Positions 24,109-37,329 of a stretch of DNA of 64,000 nt are shown piece by piece. A program made the translations under genes and the position numbers. The stretch's first letter is position 1; each line of letters starts with the position of its first letter. The notes below the pieces were generated by a model, which saw only the letters and a list, made by a program, of their open reading frames with translations, searched no databases and was not told where the DNA came from. The DNA is from Sialis fuliginosa (lineage: Eukaryota > Arthropoda > Insecta > Megaloptera > Sialidae). The stretch is taken from the NCBI GenBank assembly GCA_961205875.1, contig OY540819.1:4590501-4654500 (forward strand), given 5' to 3'.

Positions 24109-24638
24109 TCGTCCCCTACAAGGCAAAGTATCGTAAGCGCCATTTTTTGCGACATTTAGTTTTTTTTAATTATGATAATCCGCTTGATACTGCCCATCGA
24201 TTCTGAAAGTTTCATAAGTGATAAACTTCTCTTTCTCACTTTTATTTCCAGTGTTCTTAATTCATAAATATTATTTTCATTGTGCGAATAGTTATACAAA
24301 ATTAAATATTATTTTAATCAAAAAAGGTGTTTAAAATAATAATATTGAGTGCTGTCAAGTTGTGAACCCACTAAAATATCTTAAACTTCAAGTAAAAGTA
24401 TCTTAAGCACCAGTGACCACTGAAATTGGGGGTTATAAAATATCTTTAGCGCCATTTTATTGATAAATAATCATTGTTTTTCAATTCCTTAATAGCGGTT
24501 AAGTTAATAGTATCAAAATACATATTATTAAAGACAAATTATAAAATTATATCATATGAGGTCATATTAATCAGTTTTTTGTACCTCCTGTAAAATTAGA
24601 AAAATGGCGTTTACGATACTTTGTCTTGTAGGGGACGA
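24109..24638. mobile_element. TA-flanked MITE with internal 'AAGTATCGTAAGCGCCAT' variants
   Basis: The termini are TCGTCCCCTACAAGGCAAAG and its complement, TA on both sides (24107-24108, 24639-24640). Both arms hold AGTATCGTAARCGCCAT, and diverged versions (AAAGTATCTTAAGCACCAG, AAATATCTTTAGCGCCAT) recur inside, giving an internally repeated element. Confidence 0.75.
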
Positions 24639-25209
24639 TATAATAAAATTTACAAATTAAAATTGTTTTGTTTAATCGTGCTAACGGCCTTTTCTAGTCA
24701 ATATTATTGTATTATACATTACAGATTACAGTATAACTATATATGTAGCTCATGTACTTTACGTTCCTCAGGTCAATATCAAATATCTATCAAATAATAT
24801 AGATGTTGTTTTGTTTTGTCAATTCTTCTATTCATATATTCATTTGCTCTTTTTTCAGCATATAGTAGAGGTGTCAACATCTCCATAGTTTTTGATCGAT
24901 CGCCAATAATATATCACTATAAATAAGTTCGTGGGTGGGTTTTGACTAAAAATAGAGATCTTAGGTGAAAATTTATGGGAACCCGTAACGTATGTGTGAT
25001 ATGAACGAAATTTTCTTCATCATGCGTCATATTTTTCACTACTTTGTCAGGAGAGTATAAAGAACACGTTGATGAAAGTTTTATTCAAATAATTTCAATA
25101 ATTTCTAAATTAGCATTAACATACAATGAAATAAATACTGTCACAAAATCCCTCTCTTTATTATTCAGTGTGTGAAAAAATAGTCAATAATATTAATGTC
25201 ATAAATGTA

Positions 25210-25517
25210 TCATAAAGGACCTAACAAATTTGTTAGCTAGCAAGCACTTTCAACTGAGATATCAAACTTATATGACAGTTATTTTGGAGTTTGTTGATGA
25301 CAAGTTTCGCGCACGCGTTGTAGGTAAATACAAACGGTATTAAAACAGTGGTGATGTTATAAAAATTATTTTGTACGGTCAAAGATGCCAACTGTGTTAC
25401 AATTAGTTGAAGTGTCACTGCTCTAAATTCCATAACTAATCCATAGATACTAGTACAGAATTAATACCCCATTTGAATGTAATTGCTAGCTAGCAAATTT
25501 TGTTAGCTCCTTTATAA
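25210..25517. mobile_element. MITE with ~32-bp TIRs ('GTTAGCTAGCAA')
   Basis: ATAAAGGACCTAACAAATTTG then TTAGCTAGCAA on the left is answered by TTGCTAGCTAGCAAATTTTG and TTAGCTCCTTTAT on the right. A TTTGCTAGCTAACA fragment at about 28420 may be a relic of the same family. No coding capacity. Confidence 0.75.
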
Positions 25518-28009
25518 TACCGGACATAAACCTAGCAAATCTATTGCATTTTCAATTTCAGTTTAATTATTGATATATTGCAAACATAACAATGTTGAGC
25601 CTCGTTTAAGCTAAAAAAAAATCAAAATTTATTCTATGGTCTGTATAAATCAACGGATAGACTCAAAAAATATTTATTAAATAGATACATATCTACTAAT
25701 ATATAAAGCGCTTAAATATTTATACAGACATGTAAAAGGCCTGTAGTATTGCTTAACCTCGCTGTTACGCCATTGCGCTTATAATATACTGACGAATCAA
25801 TGTGGTTAATATCCGATTGCCATATATAGCTTTATATACTTCCTGTAGGTACAGTATGCATGATATTTGGCAATCGATATTTCCATATTTCCGAATTCTC
25901 TATTGATATTATCACTGCTGTTACCGTATTTTATACATATAATTAAGCTTGGCTTGGGTATTAAATATGTTACTTGATGGATATGGATTTTCATTACTTT
26001 GGTTTTATTGCCGAGGTAATTTTTCTTTGGGTTAGTATTTTTTTTTATTAAAAACATAGTGTATGTATATAATTTAAATACATATGGCTATGTGAGATGA
26101 AAATAAGACTGGCTCAATATTTTATAAGAGTTTTTTTTATAATATCAAAAAATTCAATTTTATCGCTCCTTAAAGACTTAAATCAGTTTCGTTTTGTTTA
26201 AATTAAAGCCAATCTTGTATTAGTCTCATGTGTGACCTAATCAATCAAAAAATTAACTTAGATAAATATTATTTTAGAGTTTACCGATAATTTTATATAC
26301 CTCAACTTTTCTATTAAGTTAGTCACAATAGGATATCATGAACACTAAAAGTAAGAAAACTATTATTTCAACAACTTTCCGAATCAAAAGCACGTATAAA
26401 ATAAATCAAAAAAACAATTCACGATTACGAAACAACAAAAAACAACTGGACAAAAGAGTAACAAAAAAGTATACTTTAAAACTCGCTATTTATTAAAATG
26501 AGATTAGTGGAAAAAAATCTTTTAGGAAAAGCCAACACAAATCATTTCCAAGAAGCACACATACGTAAAATGAACCTTACCTGGAAACACAAATGTACAA
26601 AAAACAAAAGGCATCAGAGGACTTTACGTGAAATATAAATAAAAAGGACACACTTTGATATTATACACTTCAATCTGTGCGGTCAAACAGCAATTCACGA
26701 TTTTCTATGTAGACGGTACAGAGGTGGCATAAAAATACACACGAGAGGGCATTATTTGTTAAGAATATAATAAATACATTTAGTTAACATATATCTCATT
26801 TTTCTTTCTTCATTTATCTGCCTATTTTTCTTATGTTATGTTCATACATCAACTACACTCACTGATTTTAACTTACATATTAAAAAAACAGTGCAGGGGT
26901 GGCTTCAAAAAACTATGAAGTCTACCGAGACGAGACCGCTAAACTTTTGGTAAGACAAACGAAACAGACTTACTTTTTATGTATAAAAAAACACGATATT
27001 ATCTAGGTATCAATCAGGTGTACGAGACGAGACTGTCGAATGTAAAACCCGATACTGAGACGAGACTTACCTAAACCTTACCTTCTATAATTAATGTGGT
27101 GTTGGTATCACAAAAAATGACAGTTCTGTAATTATCTATTTTCTACTTATAAACGTAAAAAATGTATTTTTTTTCTGTAAAAATTTTGGCTATTACAAAA
27201 GATATCTCACTAAAATTATGTCGAAAATTTCAAAGGTACTTTAACAGTGTAGCATCAATTTTAATAGTCAGATAAAAATAAAATGAAATTGTTTTTCTTC
27301 CTCGTTAATTAACAGTACATTACCTCCTAATTATATAATATAAACTAATTATTTAAATGTAAATATTTATAAAACATTAACATTATAACATATTAATATT
27401 TAATACCTCAGGCGTTTTATTATAATTATTGAAAAAATAATGTATATAATTACATATAGAATTTTAATACTCATCAATTATGATCAACAAATTTTATTGC
27501 TTAACAACTAAAATAGGGTTAAATTAATATTTCTACGTAAACCTGTGTTCTAAATTATGATAATCTATTCAATTAGTTTTTAAATTTTAAATAAGGTTAT
27601 ATACGAATATTTTACAGATTTGAGAAAAGCTTAAAGTATCATCATTGGTTTTAGGTGTAAATAGAATTATTCTATAAACAATATCTGACCAGAATATTAA
27701 GAAAATATAAAATTGGCTATAATTAAGATTCATTTAAATATTAATAATAAATTTTTATTCTTACAAACATTTAACTATCTCTATAATACCTACATCAAAT
27801 CTTTGTCTCTTTGTCATTTATAGATGTTATCTCTCACATTTACAACACAAAACAACAAAACTTGTTTAACTTAAACCAAGAAACCCAGATACGTATAAAA
27901 GTTTAAAAATGATATTTTATTCCTAGAAATGAATATAACAATATCAAAATATACAAAGCAGTGGTAAATATATGTCTCTTTGTCAGCATAACCCTGTCAC
28001 ACCCACCGC
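25518..28009. other. Gene-free AT-rich spacer
   Basis: Nothing gene-like. 26893-27070 contains CAGTGCAGGGGTGGCTTC, a hAT-like end, and two copies of GAGACGAGAC (about 26926 and 27057), but no matching right end or TSD was found, so no element is called. Confidence 0.35.
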
Positions 28010-28100
28010 GTCGCCAAAGTCCCGGTTAGTCGGCGTATGTCTGTCAGACCCGCGCTAAGAGGATCACCGACCGCTATGCCATCCCGAGACAACAGAAGAC
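28010..28100. other. GC-rich island of unknown nature
   Basis: About 90 bases (CACCGCGTCGCC, GTCCCGGTTAGTCGGCG, GACCCGCGCTAAGAGGATC, CGCTATGCCATCCCGAG) stand out in AT-rich DNA. The segment is open on both strands: plus frame reads ..VAKVPVSRRMSVRPALRGSP.., minus frame ..SRDGIAVGDPLSAGLTDIRR... No splice sites or recognised domain. It may be a promoter/5'-UTR patch or a transposon relic. Confidence 0.3.
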
Positions 28101-29149
28101 TACTTACAATATACGAACAACTATTATTTGTTTGTGCTTTTGTACAAACTGCATGTCGATTTTACAATTTAGTTCATGTAATATAATAAGAAAACAATAC
28201 ACATACATACCTAATGCATTATTTTTAATGTTTATATTTTTCAGCATAATTATACATTTTTTTAATAATTTATTTAAAAAATTTATAAATATGCTGAAAA
28301 ATATTTTAAATATAAACATTACAATATGATATATAAGAGTATGTTATTATAATAGGTACAAGAATAATCGTTATTTTAGTTTTTTTTTTTAGTTTAAAAA
28401 CTGAAACTTCTTTAAAAATTTGCTAGCTAACAGAAAAAGTGATAATATATAAGAAAAATTAGGAGAAAAGTGGTATTTTTAGACAAACGTGAAAATTTTT
28501 ATTTAAAATAAGTACACGTTAAATTTAAAGTAATTTGAATATCGCCTAAATATTAATTGTTAATCCTGCGTTTGTGGCTACCTTATATTTTGGTCGCAAA
28601 GAACAGAATGTTAATATTTCAATGAACATAAAATATATTACTGTATATTACTGTATATACACTTGAATTGAATAATAAAAATAGATACTATTATGGAAAT
28701 CTTTGCTGCATCTAATCATCTATAACGAAATTAAGATTATTTTTGATAAAAAAATCAATTTCTACCACATCAACATTTTTTTTTTTTAAATTAGCAAAAT
28801 GTTAGGTATGTCCATAGAATTAATAATTTATGTTAATAAAACTGCAACTGGCACTCATGTGGTAAATTTTTATTGTATTTTACTAATTTCAGAAGAAACA
28901 GATAACGAATATACCTAATAACTAACAACCAATATAATAAAAAAACAGAACCCTAGAAGAAATATCTTAAAGCTATATAAAACCCCAATATCGTTACACT
29001 CTTTTACCAATTAATTTCTAAATAAAAGAAAAATATATATACAAATTCTACATTCTCGTCACGTATCTGCAAACCGTATAAAAAACAACAACAAATATTT
29101 ATTTCTGATATTCGAGTAACAAAGCGACATTGTGCAGTAATATCGAAAC
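28101..29149. other. Gene-free AT-rich spacer
   Basis: Overlapping frames on both strands at 28104-28329 reflect an imperfect AT-rich palindrome ('TTAATGTTTATATTTTTCAGCA' near 28227 and its near complement near 28292), not genes. Confidence 0.4.
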
Positions 29150-29395
29150 AGAATTCAAAAGCAGTAGTCCTGCGCCGCGCCGTAACTAAATCCTTAGGAT
29201 TTAGTGAGACGAAAGGACACCGCCACCGTACGACCAGGAATCAGGAACCTCTATTGAAACCAATTTCAATATCTGTGCCTTGAATTCATAGCGAGCCAAA
29301 GCCTTGAACTTACCCCAGCCTTGCTTCAGAGTTACACTTACACCTTGAGACGATCAGCTTCAACAGCGGTCTAGAAAATGTCGGCTGAATTTATG
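29150..29395. other. Moderately GC-rich patch with palindrome and donor-like sites
   Basis: ACTAAATCCTTAGGATTTAGT at 29187-29207 is a perfect palindrome. On the minus strand GGCTGGGGTAAGTTC and CTCAAGGTGTAAGTG offer donor-like sites, which could mark an untranslated exon, but no reading frame or acceptor supports a gene. A promoter or 5'-UTR exon is possible. Confidence 0.25.
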
Positions 29396-31497
29396 ATATT
29401 TTCAAGTTTGTAACATAACTTCGATAAATAATCCGACAAAAAATATAACTATACGTTACACTTCCGAATTTTTTTAGGGTATAGCTTTAACTAAAAAATT
29501 TTAACTAAAATTTTACCCCAAAATGTAGGGTCTAGTTTACCTTTTAACCTTGGAAATGAGCACGTAAAAAATAAATATCCATAAATTATCATATATATTA
29601 TCAACTGATAACTTTTTCTTATTAGTTTCATTTGTGTTAATTAACATACCTGCAATACTTCAGGATTAAGATTTTTTGCAGACCAAGTGAGCGAAAACAA
29701 TTTTCTATAGTCAGTGTGTGGTATTTTTCAAATTAAGCTTTTACATATAAGAAATCAAATCTGATTCTTAAGAAATTTAATTATTCATTATTTACTGTTG
29801 TAAGCGATTCTGACCTTTAGGGTGACAGATGGCATCTGAAGCCCATATTACTACTCAATACGTATTATGTATGTTATATTTTATATTTTAATCGTTTACT
29901 TTTATAAAATTAATCATTTTAGAATTTAATTATCAAGTATAATTATTTTTATAAATATTTGTAGTTAAAAATGTTTAGAAGCACTGTACAAAATCAAGCA
30001 ATATATGTGCATATGTCTATTGTATTTTTGACTCAGTTTTATGTGTTGTAAATCTTATTAAAGGTATTCGTATATTTTTTTATCTTGTATGTGTTCCTCT
30101 TTCGATTTCATATCGTTTTATAAAAACATTGTCGTCTTTTATTCGATTTTCCCAATGTTACTTTCATGTAATATCAAATACCAATTATTTGATACCGGAA
30201 TTTTTTACGTGGTTTCGGAAATTGTTCGTCCTTAAAAAAAGCCCTCTTGAATTTATATTTTGTTTATAATTTTTCATATGTAAGTCGTTCAGAAAACAGA
30301 ATAATTAATTTTGCATTGTCTTATTTATCTAATTTAGATACTTGTTACTTAATTGTAAAAATATACCTCGCAATTATTACTTCTTATCCATGTGGTATAT
30401 GAATAAAGTAGTGTTTATCTTTATTATATTGTAAGTACATATTTGATTTATAATTAATTTTGCTGAAACAAATGCTTTGGTTTGTAGCCAAAGAATGAAT
30501 GAATACAAATAATTTCATTTTACTTAAAATTGATAGCAATTTCCTAACATATTTCTAAATCAGGTACATGAGACTTATATTTGTAGATTGTTTCAAATAT
30601 CAAAAAAGTTTTTTTTAATTATAGTTTTTCGAGCATTTACTAGGTATCATACGTAAATTTTTTTTTACTCCATTTTTATATTATTAGTAAGTTTTAAGAT
30701 AATTTATATTATTGAAGAGTAATTTATTCAATTTTTTAATTTTCTCATTTGTTTGCTATTATGAGTTAGTCGTCTCGGCTTCTGAATAATACATATAAGT
30801 GTCTGATAAGTAACATAATATTTTCATGAAACTAAATCCCAACAAATAAAATAATATTTATTCTTTTATATTATTTTAGTATAATTTTAAGCACCGGATA
30901 TATTATTTTTGCAAATTAGTTAATAATATAATGAATTTACATTAACTTACTTCCGTGAAATCTAAAGATTTCCATCTATAAATAATACATGAAAGAAAAA
31001 CATAATTTAAGTTGCAAATTATCATACAACAATGAGAGTGAAAGAAAATACACATTAAACATTAAGAAAACATAAAATCTGGGATTCACATTAAAATCTA
31101 AAGCATATAAATAATCGAGACCCACTTATATCAACAGTGTGTACTAGGAAATGACAGTCAAGAACGATAATTACTTTCACGAGAAGTTTTCCGAGAAAAC
31201 AATAATTAACGCCGAACATTTTGCGCGTTTTGATTTATAACAAAGAACATTAAATAGAAAATTAAGTCATTAGATATATGTGTATAAAATATTAGGGGAG
31301 AGTCACAAACGCGAGATAATCGCAGATTCAATAGTTTCAGTATGTTAGAAGAAGAAAGCTAATGTTCTTTCTGGACCTACGTCTAGTATCGGACCGTTAA
31401 CAGTCAGTGTAGATCACGCAAACAGTACAAAGAAAGCTTAATTTCATTTTTTATCATATTTCATCTAATGTTTTATTAGAATAAAAGTCTGTAATAA
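29396..31497. other. Gene-free AT-rich spacer
   Basis: No gene or clear repeat. 31290-31440 is more complex (GAGAGTCACAAACGCGAG, TCTGGACCTACGTCTAG, TAACAGTCAGTG with an initiator-like CAGTCAGT), with no supporting frame. Confidence 0.3.
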
Positions 31498-31754
31498 CTG
31501 ATATGTAGAGATTGGACAAATTGTTGTTATTTTAAATGAAATAGTTACTATATAGTTGGTTTTTTCCGTAAAATAGTTATTTTTAATCGAAATAGTTACA
31601 AATTTTTTTACAATAATATTTTTTTTTCGATTCAATCAATAAATTAGTGAAGTCGTGAAGTCAACGTAGTAAAATGTAGTAAAAAGTGTCAAACTCGAAA
31701 TTTTTGGGACAAATATGTCTAAATTATTAGGAAATCATAACAAATGTATATTAT

Positions 31755-31902
31755 TTAAACTAAAAATATACACCTTAACCACAATAAAATAATATCACTC
31801 GACACGTGTTTCGACAACACCTGATGAGGACTTCTTGTGAAGTCGAAACACGTGTCGAGTGACATAGTTTTATTGTGGTTAAGGTGTATATTTTTAGTTT
31901 AA
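31755..31902. mobile_element. Nested ~148-bp foldback with hammerhead-like core
   Basis: Arms TTAAACTAAAAATATACACC / TTAACCACAATAAAA and the inner CACTCGACACGTGTTTCGAC are inverted around a short centre. The centre carries CTGATGA-stem-GAAAC on the plus strand. Probably two head-to-head retroelement ends, by analogy with 7985-9193; this is inference. Confidence 0.55.
31821..31856 (+). ncRNA. Hammerhead-like core CTGATGA...GAAAC
   Basis: CTGATGA (31821-31827), one unpaired G, a 6-bp stem GACTTC-TTGT-GAAGTC (31829-31844), GAAA (31845-31848), then the palindrome ACACGTGT ending before C31856, a possible GUC cleavage site. The palindromic stem III could only form well as a dimer, which is known for some Penelope-like hammerheads. 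Stem I pairing with GAGTG is partial. Activity unproven. Confidence 0.45.
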
Positions 31903-32288
31903 GTGACTAAGAAACCACAGTTTCTCCGTTTTTCCAGTAGTAAATACATTTAATGTTTATTTTCTATAAACTCCTATAATATTTTTGGTTGTGGCATACT
32001 GGTATACAACAACTATTGTAAATTGTAATGGCGTATAAATTATTGTTACCAAAAAAATCAATATTATTAATTAGAATTATTTGATACTTTGTCTTTATGA
32101 TTATTTTCAATGCAAAATTTGTAATGTTTGATAAAAAAAGGTAAATAGTTTTAAAATAGTTGAAAAGGTAAAATAGTTGCAAATAGTTGATTTCAAATTG
32201 GGTCAATCAAACCAGTTTTCTGAAATCAATGGAGATATGTTATAAAAATTACAATATAAAAACTATTTTTCCAATCTCTACTGATATG

Positions 32289-34158
32289 TAATTAATATGA
32301 ATGTGATTAAATTATGCCCAAGTATGCCTTGATCAAACAGTATTTGATGTCACCCGTATTGTTTATTATACGATCCTGACCTCGAAAAATTATATTTATT
32401 TTTTTCAAGCTCGTGAGGTAATGACGACAAATTAAATGGGGTAATTCCGAACGTTGTACGAAGATTGTTAAACTAAAATTGAAAAAAGTGCGAGGAATTG
32501 CAGTCATTAAAAAGAAAATAAACAAAAGAAAATACCATGTAAAAAAAGAAGCTATTTTAGTTATTATAACGAAAAATATCCGGATCCTCTCGTTCAAAAC
32601 TAGGTAATGTGCTTCAAAAGCAATTTATGGGCACATGATAAGTGTACCAGTGGTTAAAGTACATCCAGAGGCTTTTACTGCGAATTGTGTATTAATTAGG
32701 TTTAATTCTTTCACTGTTCGTGATTACCTCATGCTAGTCGAGTAATCACGAACACATAAGGTTTTAATTTATTTATTTTTATATTTTATTAAAATGTATA
32801 GTGAAAATGTATAACTGATAAATTATTTAATAATAATACTCAATACATATATTGGTTTCTTACTCAGGTTTTAATTTATTTGATTTATCCCTCAGGTGTT
32901 CTTAATAACCCCACTCTCCCCTATACATACACGCAAATTAAGTAGGTATATATAAACAGACAGAGTTATAGGTTTATTATCACATATATTATCATTCTAT
33001 GTATGTATTAAATGTTTGACTTGGAACATAGAAAATGTTTATTTTTTTACTTTCTTATGCGCCTAAGGCAGTATTGTGATCATGAAAATTTTCAAAATTG
33101 AATTTATGATGGAAGTGCCTATTTTGAGAGTCCCTGGATCCATTTTGACTATTTTCACAATGAAGTTTAATTTACCCAACCGCAGTACACATAAGGAGAG
33201 TAATTTTGTTCGTAAGTAAATGAATGAATACTTGTTTGTCTTTGCCTAAAAATTCCAAGCCGGTCCTGTATAAACACACACAATTGTGCGTATAATAGAT
33301 ACAGACCGCAAGGACAATAATAAGAACTAATTTATGTGGGTTGGTAAAGTTTTTGTTTGCGATTATTTGAATTGTTCTGTTTGAATAATACAAGAAACTT
33401 GTACATTTTTGGAAATAGTTTTGGATATATATCTTTAACTAAATTTTTATAAATTTTCTTTGCATAGTACTAACTCATTTCTTTATTTTAACAATATCCC
33501 CCCCCCCCCTACATTACAAATTACTGGCAGGACCAAATCTAGAACGTCCCTCTCTTTTGTATTAATTCAATATAATGGTTATTGATATTTTTTTAAATCA
33601 AACATACAAATATTGCCTAAATTAACAGAATTTGACGACAAACGCCAAACTCTCATTTGTTCCCATGAAAATGGAAAAATATTTCACTCATACTTATTTT
33701 AAATTCTTGACATACCTATATTTCGTATTCTTTGATCGTGTATCTACCTACATGTGTTGGTAGTATCATGATATCGGGTTATTTATAGGTCCGTTTTTGA
33801 AGAATATCTTTTTTATTTTTATCAATATAGAAAATTTAATGAGAAAACATGTTATTGATATAAAAAAATGCGATTGTGTTTTTATACAGGTGAAATTTAT
33901 AGGTACATACAAATTAAATAATTCAATAGAACACCCTATTAAATAACTTGTGATGTATTATGTAATATGTTTTGGCTAATATACGCACGAATGGGATAAT
34001 TTGCAAAAATACCGGCTTAAATACAAATTATACAAACGTCTTGGATAATACACAAACACATTCAAGTTTCGCTAACCTAACCTTAACCTCACAGAAACTA
34101 ACCAACCTATACAAGGATAGTTAACTTCTATATTATTAGAGCAGATATATTCTTAATA
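32289..34158. other. Spacer with small repeats
   Basis: No gene. 32307-32597 (minus) is an open frame without recognisable domain in AT-rich DNA. A remnant of the 'TACTTTCTTAT' dispersed family lies at about 33045-33170 (GGATCCATTTTGACTATTTTC, inverse of text near 12130). A run of 10 C sits near 33499. Confidence 0.4.
32716..32753. repeat. Short hairpin, 12-bp perfect stem
   Basis: GTTCGTGATTAC and its exact complement GTAATCACGAAC are separated by 14 bases. Isolated; could be a bidirectional hairpin or a binding palindrome. Confidence 0.6.
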
Positions 34159-34160
34159 TA

Positions 34161-35332
34161 CAGGGTGAGTCATATCAGGTGGAACAAACTTGAACCGTGG
34201 ATTGAGAAAAATATTTTAAGCAAAAAAGTTTATATGAACATGTGTCCGGAAATTCTTCGTGAGGGAGCTACAGACCTTCGAAGATTTAACCCAAAATTAG
34301 TTTTTATTTAATATCTGGAGAACCCATAGTGCTAAAGTTATGAAATTTGAAACAGGGTTTAGTATTAATAAGTGTTATCGATATCCAGTATCAAACAATA
34401 GTAATTTGGCCAGGGTTGTATGGGCCTAGGAGGCCTGTCGATTCTTATTCAGTATTTTTTTGTTCTTCAATTTTTTCCTGAGTTAAAAATTTGAATAAGA
34501 TTGTATGACACAAAATACAAAAAATATACTTTGTTCATTTACAATAGGATAAACTGTTTACGAGCAATATCGATGCAAAAGAAAGCATGCAAAATTTTAC
34601 TTAATACGGATGCTTCAAATTACACAAAATACATTTATATTCCTGTTCTTTGATTAAAAGTAAGGAAAAAAGTTCATGTACATATATCACCTAATACGTG
34701 TCCTCTTAGACCTATAGCCAGTTCTATTACTGTTGCAAGTACTTTACTAACAAAACTTAAAACGATACTTAAAATGGCTATTTGTTGGTAAGGATGAATT
34801 TTTGGAGGTATATTTATATTATTTTTTTGTCTTATTTTTTATCATAGAACAAGAATATACATTTATTTTTTGTAATTAGAAACATCCGTATTAAGTAAAA
34901 TTCTGCATGCTTTCTTTTGAATCGATATTTCTCGTAAACGGTGTATCCTATGATAAATAAGCAAAGTATATTTTCGTATATTTTGTGTTATACAATTTTA
35001 TTCAAATGTCGAACTCAGGAAAAAATTAAAGAACAAAAAAATACTAGATAAAAATTGATGGGCCCACTGGCTTCATACAGCCCTGATCTAAATTATAATT
35101 GCTTAATACTGGAAATCGATAACACTTATTAATACTAAACCCTGTATCAAATTTCATAACTTTAGCACTATGGGTTCTCCAGATATTAAATAAAAACTAA
35201 TTTTAGGTTAAATCTTCGAAGGTCTGTAGCTCCTCACGAAGAATTTCAAAAATGTTCATATAAACTTTTTTGCTTAAAATATTTTTCTCAATCCACGGTT
35301 CAAGTTTGTTCCACCTGATATGACTCAACCTG
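34161..35332. mobile_element. 1.17-kb TA-flanked palindromic element
   Basis: The ends CAGGGTGAGTCATATCAGGT and its near complement (..TGACTCAACCTG) are flanked by TA (34159-34160, 35333-35334). Arms pair for hundreds of bases (GGAACAAACTTGAACCGTGG, GGTCTGTAGCTCC, GGAGAACCCATAGTGC). A foldback of mariner-type ends with no transposase. Confidence 0.85.
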
Positions 35333-36167
35333 TATATAAAGCTCAACGTCTCTCTGTCTGTCTGTTAGTTACCTTATAACTCAAGAACCACTTATCCGAT
35401 TTACGAGTTTTTTTTTTAATTCATAGGTACGTTCTCTGGCCAGGTTATAGGCTATATTTTTTACGTTAGGTAACATAACAACTAAGCAGTGACGATAATA
35501 GTAAATCAAGTCGGAAAAAAATTTGACATCGGCGCGCTGTTTTGTAATACGCTACCTAAACCGTTCAATATAGAACAAAATAATGTATTAAAGAATTGTG
35601 TAGAATCAAAAGTTCTACAATAAAGTCCGCGTCACGATATGTCTAACTTTTATATTTAAGCCACAATGACTGCTTTTATGTTACAAAGAAAACATAAAAT
35701 ATTTGGGTTCTGTTTACAAGGACTTATGACCTGCAAAACATTAATCCTTATCAAAATAAATGATTTCATCGTCATAAGTACTTAATGTAGATATAATTTG
35801 CCATTTACAGCATCCAATTTGGTCGTATAGTTTAGAAAATATCGAAATATACATATTGGAACATATTATTCACGTGATTGTGAGCGGCGAGGGAACGTGC
35901 CAACACGCTGGGCAGATCAGGCCGATATTCTATTGATTGTCAATTGTTTATTTTGTTTTCAATAATTAACTTTTAAATTTAAATAGAACAAAAATTATTT
36001 TTACTTTTTGTTCTGATTCGTTTTTGTTAGGTAGATAATTTAAGTGTTATTTGGTTTTTATTACATTAATAACTAATCGTGTTTGTAATTAATTCAACTA
36101 TATATTTTTTAAATCCTAAACAATAATTCCGTAGTCAACGCGAGCGGAGCCGCGTGGGCCCAGCTAG
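35333..36167 (+). mobile_element. Helitron-like non-autonomous element
   Basis: It begins TATATAAAGCTCAACG with a CTCTCTGTCTGTCTGTTAG tract and ends CGAGCGGAGCCGCG..CAGCTAG followed by T: a GC-rich hairpin shortly before a terminal CTAG, with T outside, is the Helitron 3' hallmark. An inverted relative lies at 61831-62087. The start is less sure, and a non-LTR 3' end is the alternative. No Rep/helicase gene. Confidence 0.45.
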
Positions 36168-37329
36168 TATATTATAATATACGGGTAATTCGTAAAATAT
36201 GTTTTTCATGCCACATTATCCGGCTGCCTTGGTTATTTTGTATATTTGCGGCTAGAATGCATAATGCCAAGGTAGTCTCAGTTGCTTGGCGCGAGAGAGA
36301 AATACGTCATCTGTGGTGCCCAAATGTTGGAGAGGGGGAATAATGTGTCCAATCATAACAAATATAGCCTTGTAACTCGACGCGAGAAGGGGAAAGTACG
36401 TCATCTGGAGTGCCCAAGCTGATTTGTCAAAAGCTACTGAGGCAACCTGTGAATTTACTAATCTTGGCATAATACCACATTTCGTCTATTATCCGTAACA
36501 TATACATTATACATATGTATAATACAGAAATATTCAAAAACGGTTTGGACATCTGTTGAAAACCAAAAAAGGGAAGTTAGAAAGAAGTTGGTATAAGGGA
36601 AATACTTTCACTTCTATGTCTATTTATGTAAATATAATGATTTTACTATAACATAGTATACTAAATACATTAATAAAGGAAATGATATGTTTACGATATA
36701 CCTATTGGTTTTCATTCATATAATTAAATAATTAATGTCATATTATATGTATATTATTGATATCAAACTAGAAACAAATTTCTATTAGCATCATGGGCTG
36801 ACGAGAGTCAAATAACAATTATCTAAATAAACAACAGTATTGTGAACACAATGTATAATTAATTTATATATTCATTAATTGCGTTTTATAAATACTGCAG
36901 CATACTATAATACGTGGCTTCCTTGATGTGGTATTGTAAATTCTACCCAAATTTAATATACAAGGATATTTGTGTTCATTTACTCATCGTGTAGATTGTA
37001 TTTAATATATTTTCATTTCATTAATATGTAGATATACCCTTGATTTATTAATTAATATTTAAAATTGTAAAATTGCAGTTGAAATAATTTTACAGTAAAA
37101 AAAGTACTTGTAGTTATAAATTAAATGCTATTGATTGGATGTTTAGTAATTATTTTATGAAACGTTGCAATGGAATTCTACATGTATAAAAGGCTGATAA
37201 GTCCTTCAATTATAACTTGAAATAATTCAATACACATTTAAATATTATATGCCAGTTTCCAAAGCTAAATTAAAATGCATTAATTTATACATATTTATTT
37301 AAAATGTATTCATTTAAGAATTCCAACAT
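36168..37329. other. Spacer with a small inverted-repeat block
   Basis: 36258-36475 is bounded by GCATAATGCCAAG and CTTGGCATAATAC and holds two copies of a GCGAGA..ACGTCATCTG..GTGCCCAA block (about 36290 and 36383): a likely MITE without visible TSD. The rest is AT-rich with nothing seen. Confidence 0.45.

Larger units (their letters stand above)
31506..32280. mobile_element. hAT-like element, TSD CTGATATG
   Basis: The termini TAGAGATTGGACAAA and, at the right, TTTTTCCAATCTCTA are inverted repeats. The 8-bp duplication CTGATATG lies at 31498-31505 and 32281-32288. Arms repeat AATAGTTACTA/AAATAGTT motifs. Same family as 51694-51981. A foldback with a hammerhead-like core is nested at about 31755-31902. 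Confidence 0.85.

Noticed and set aside
26893-27070. CAGTGCAGGGGTGGC as the left end of a hAT element
   Set aside because: No opposite end or 8-bp duplication found within several kilobases.
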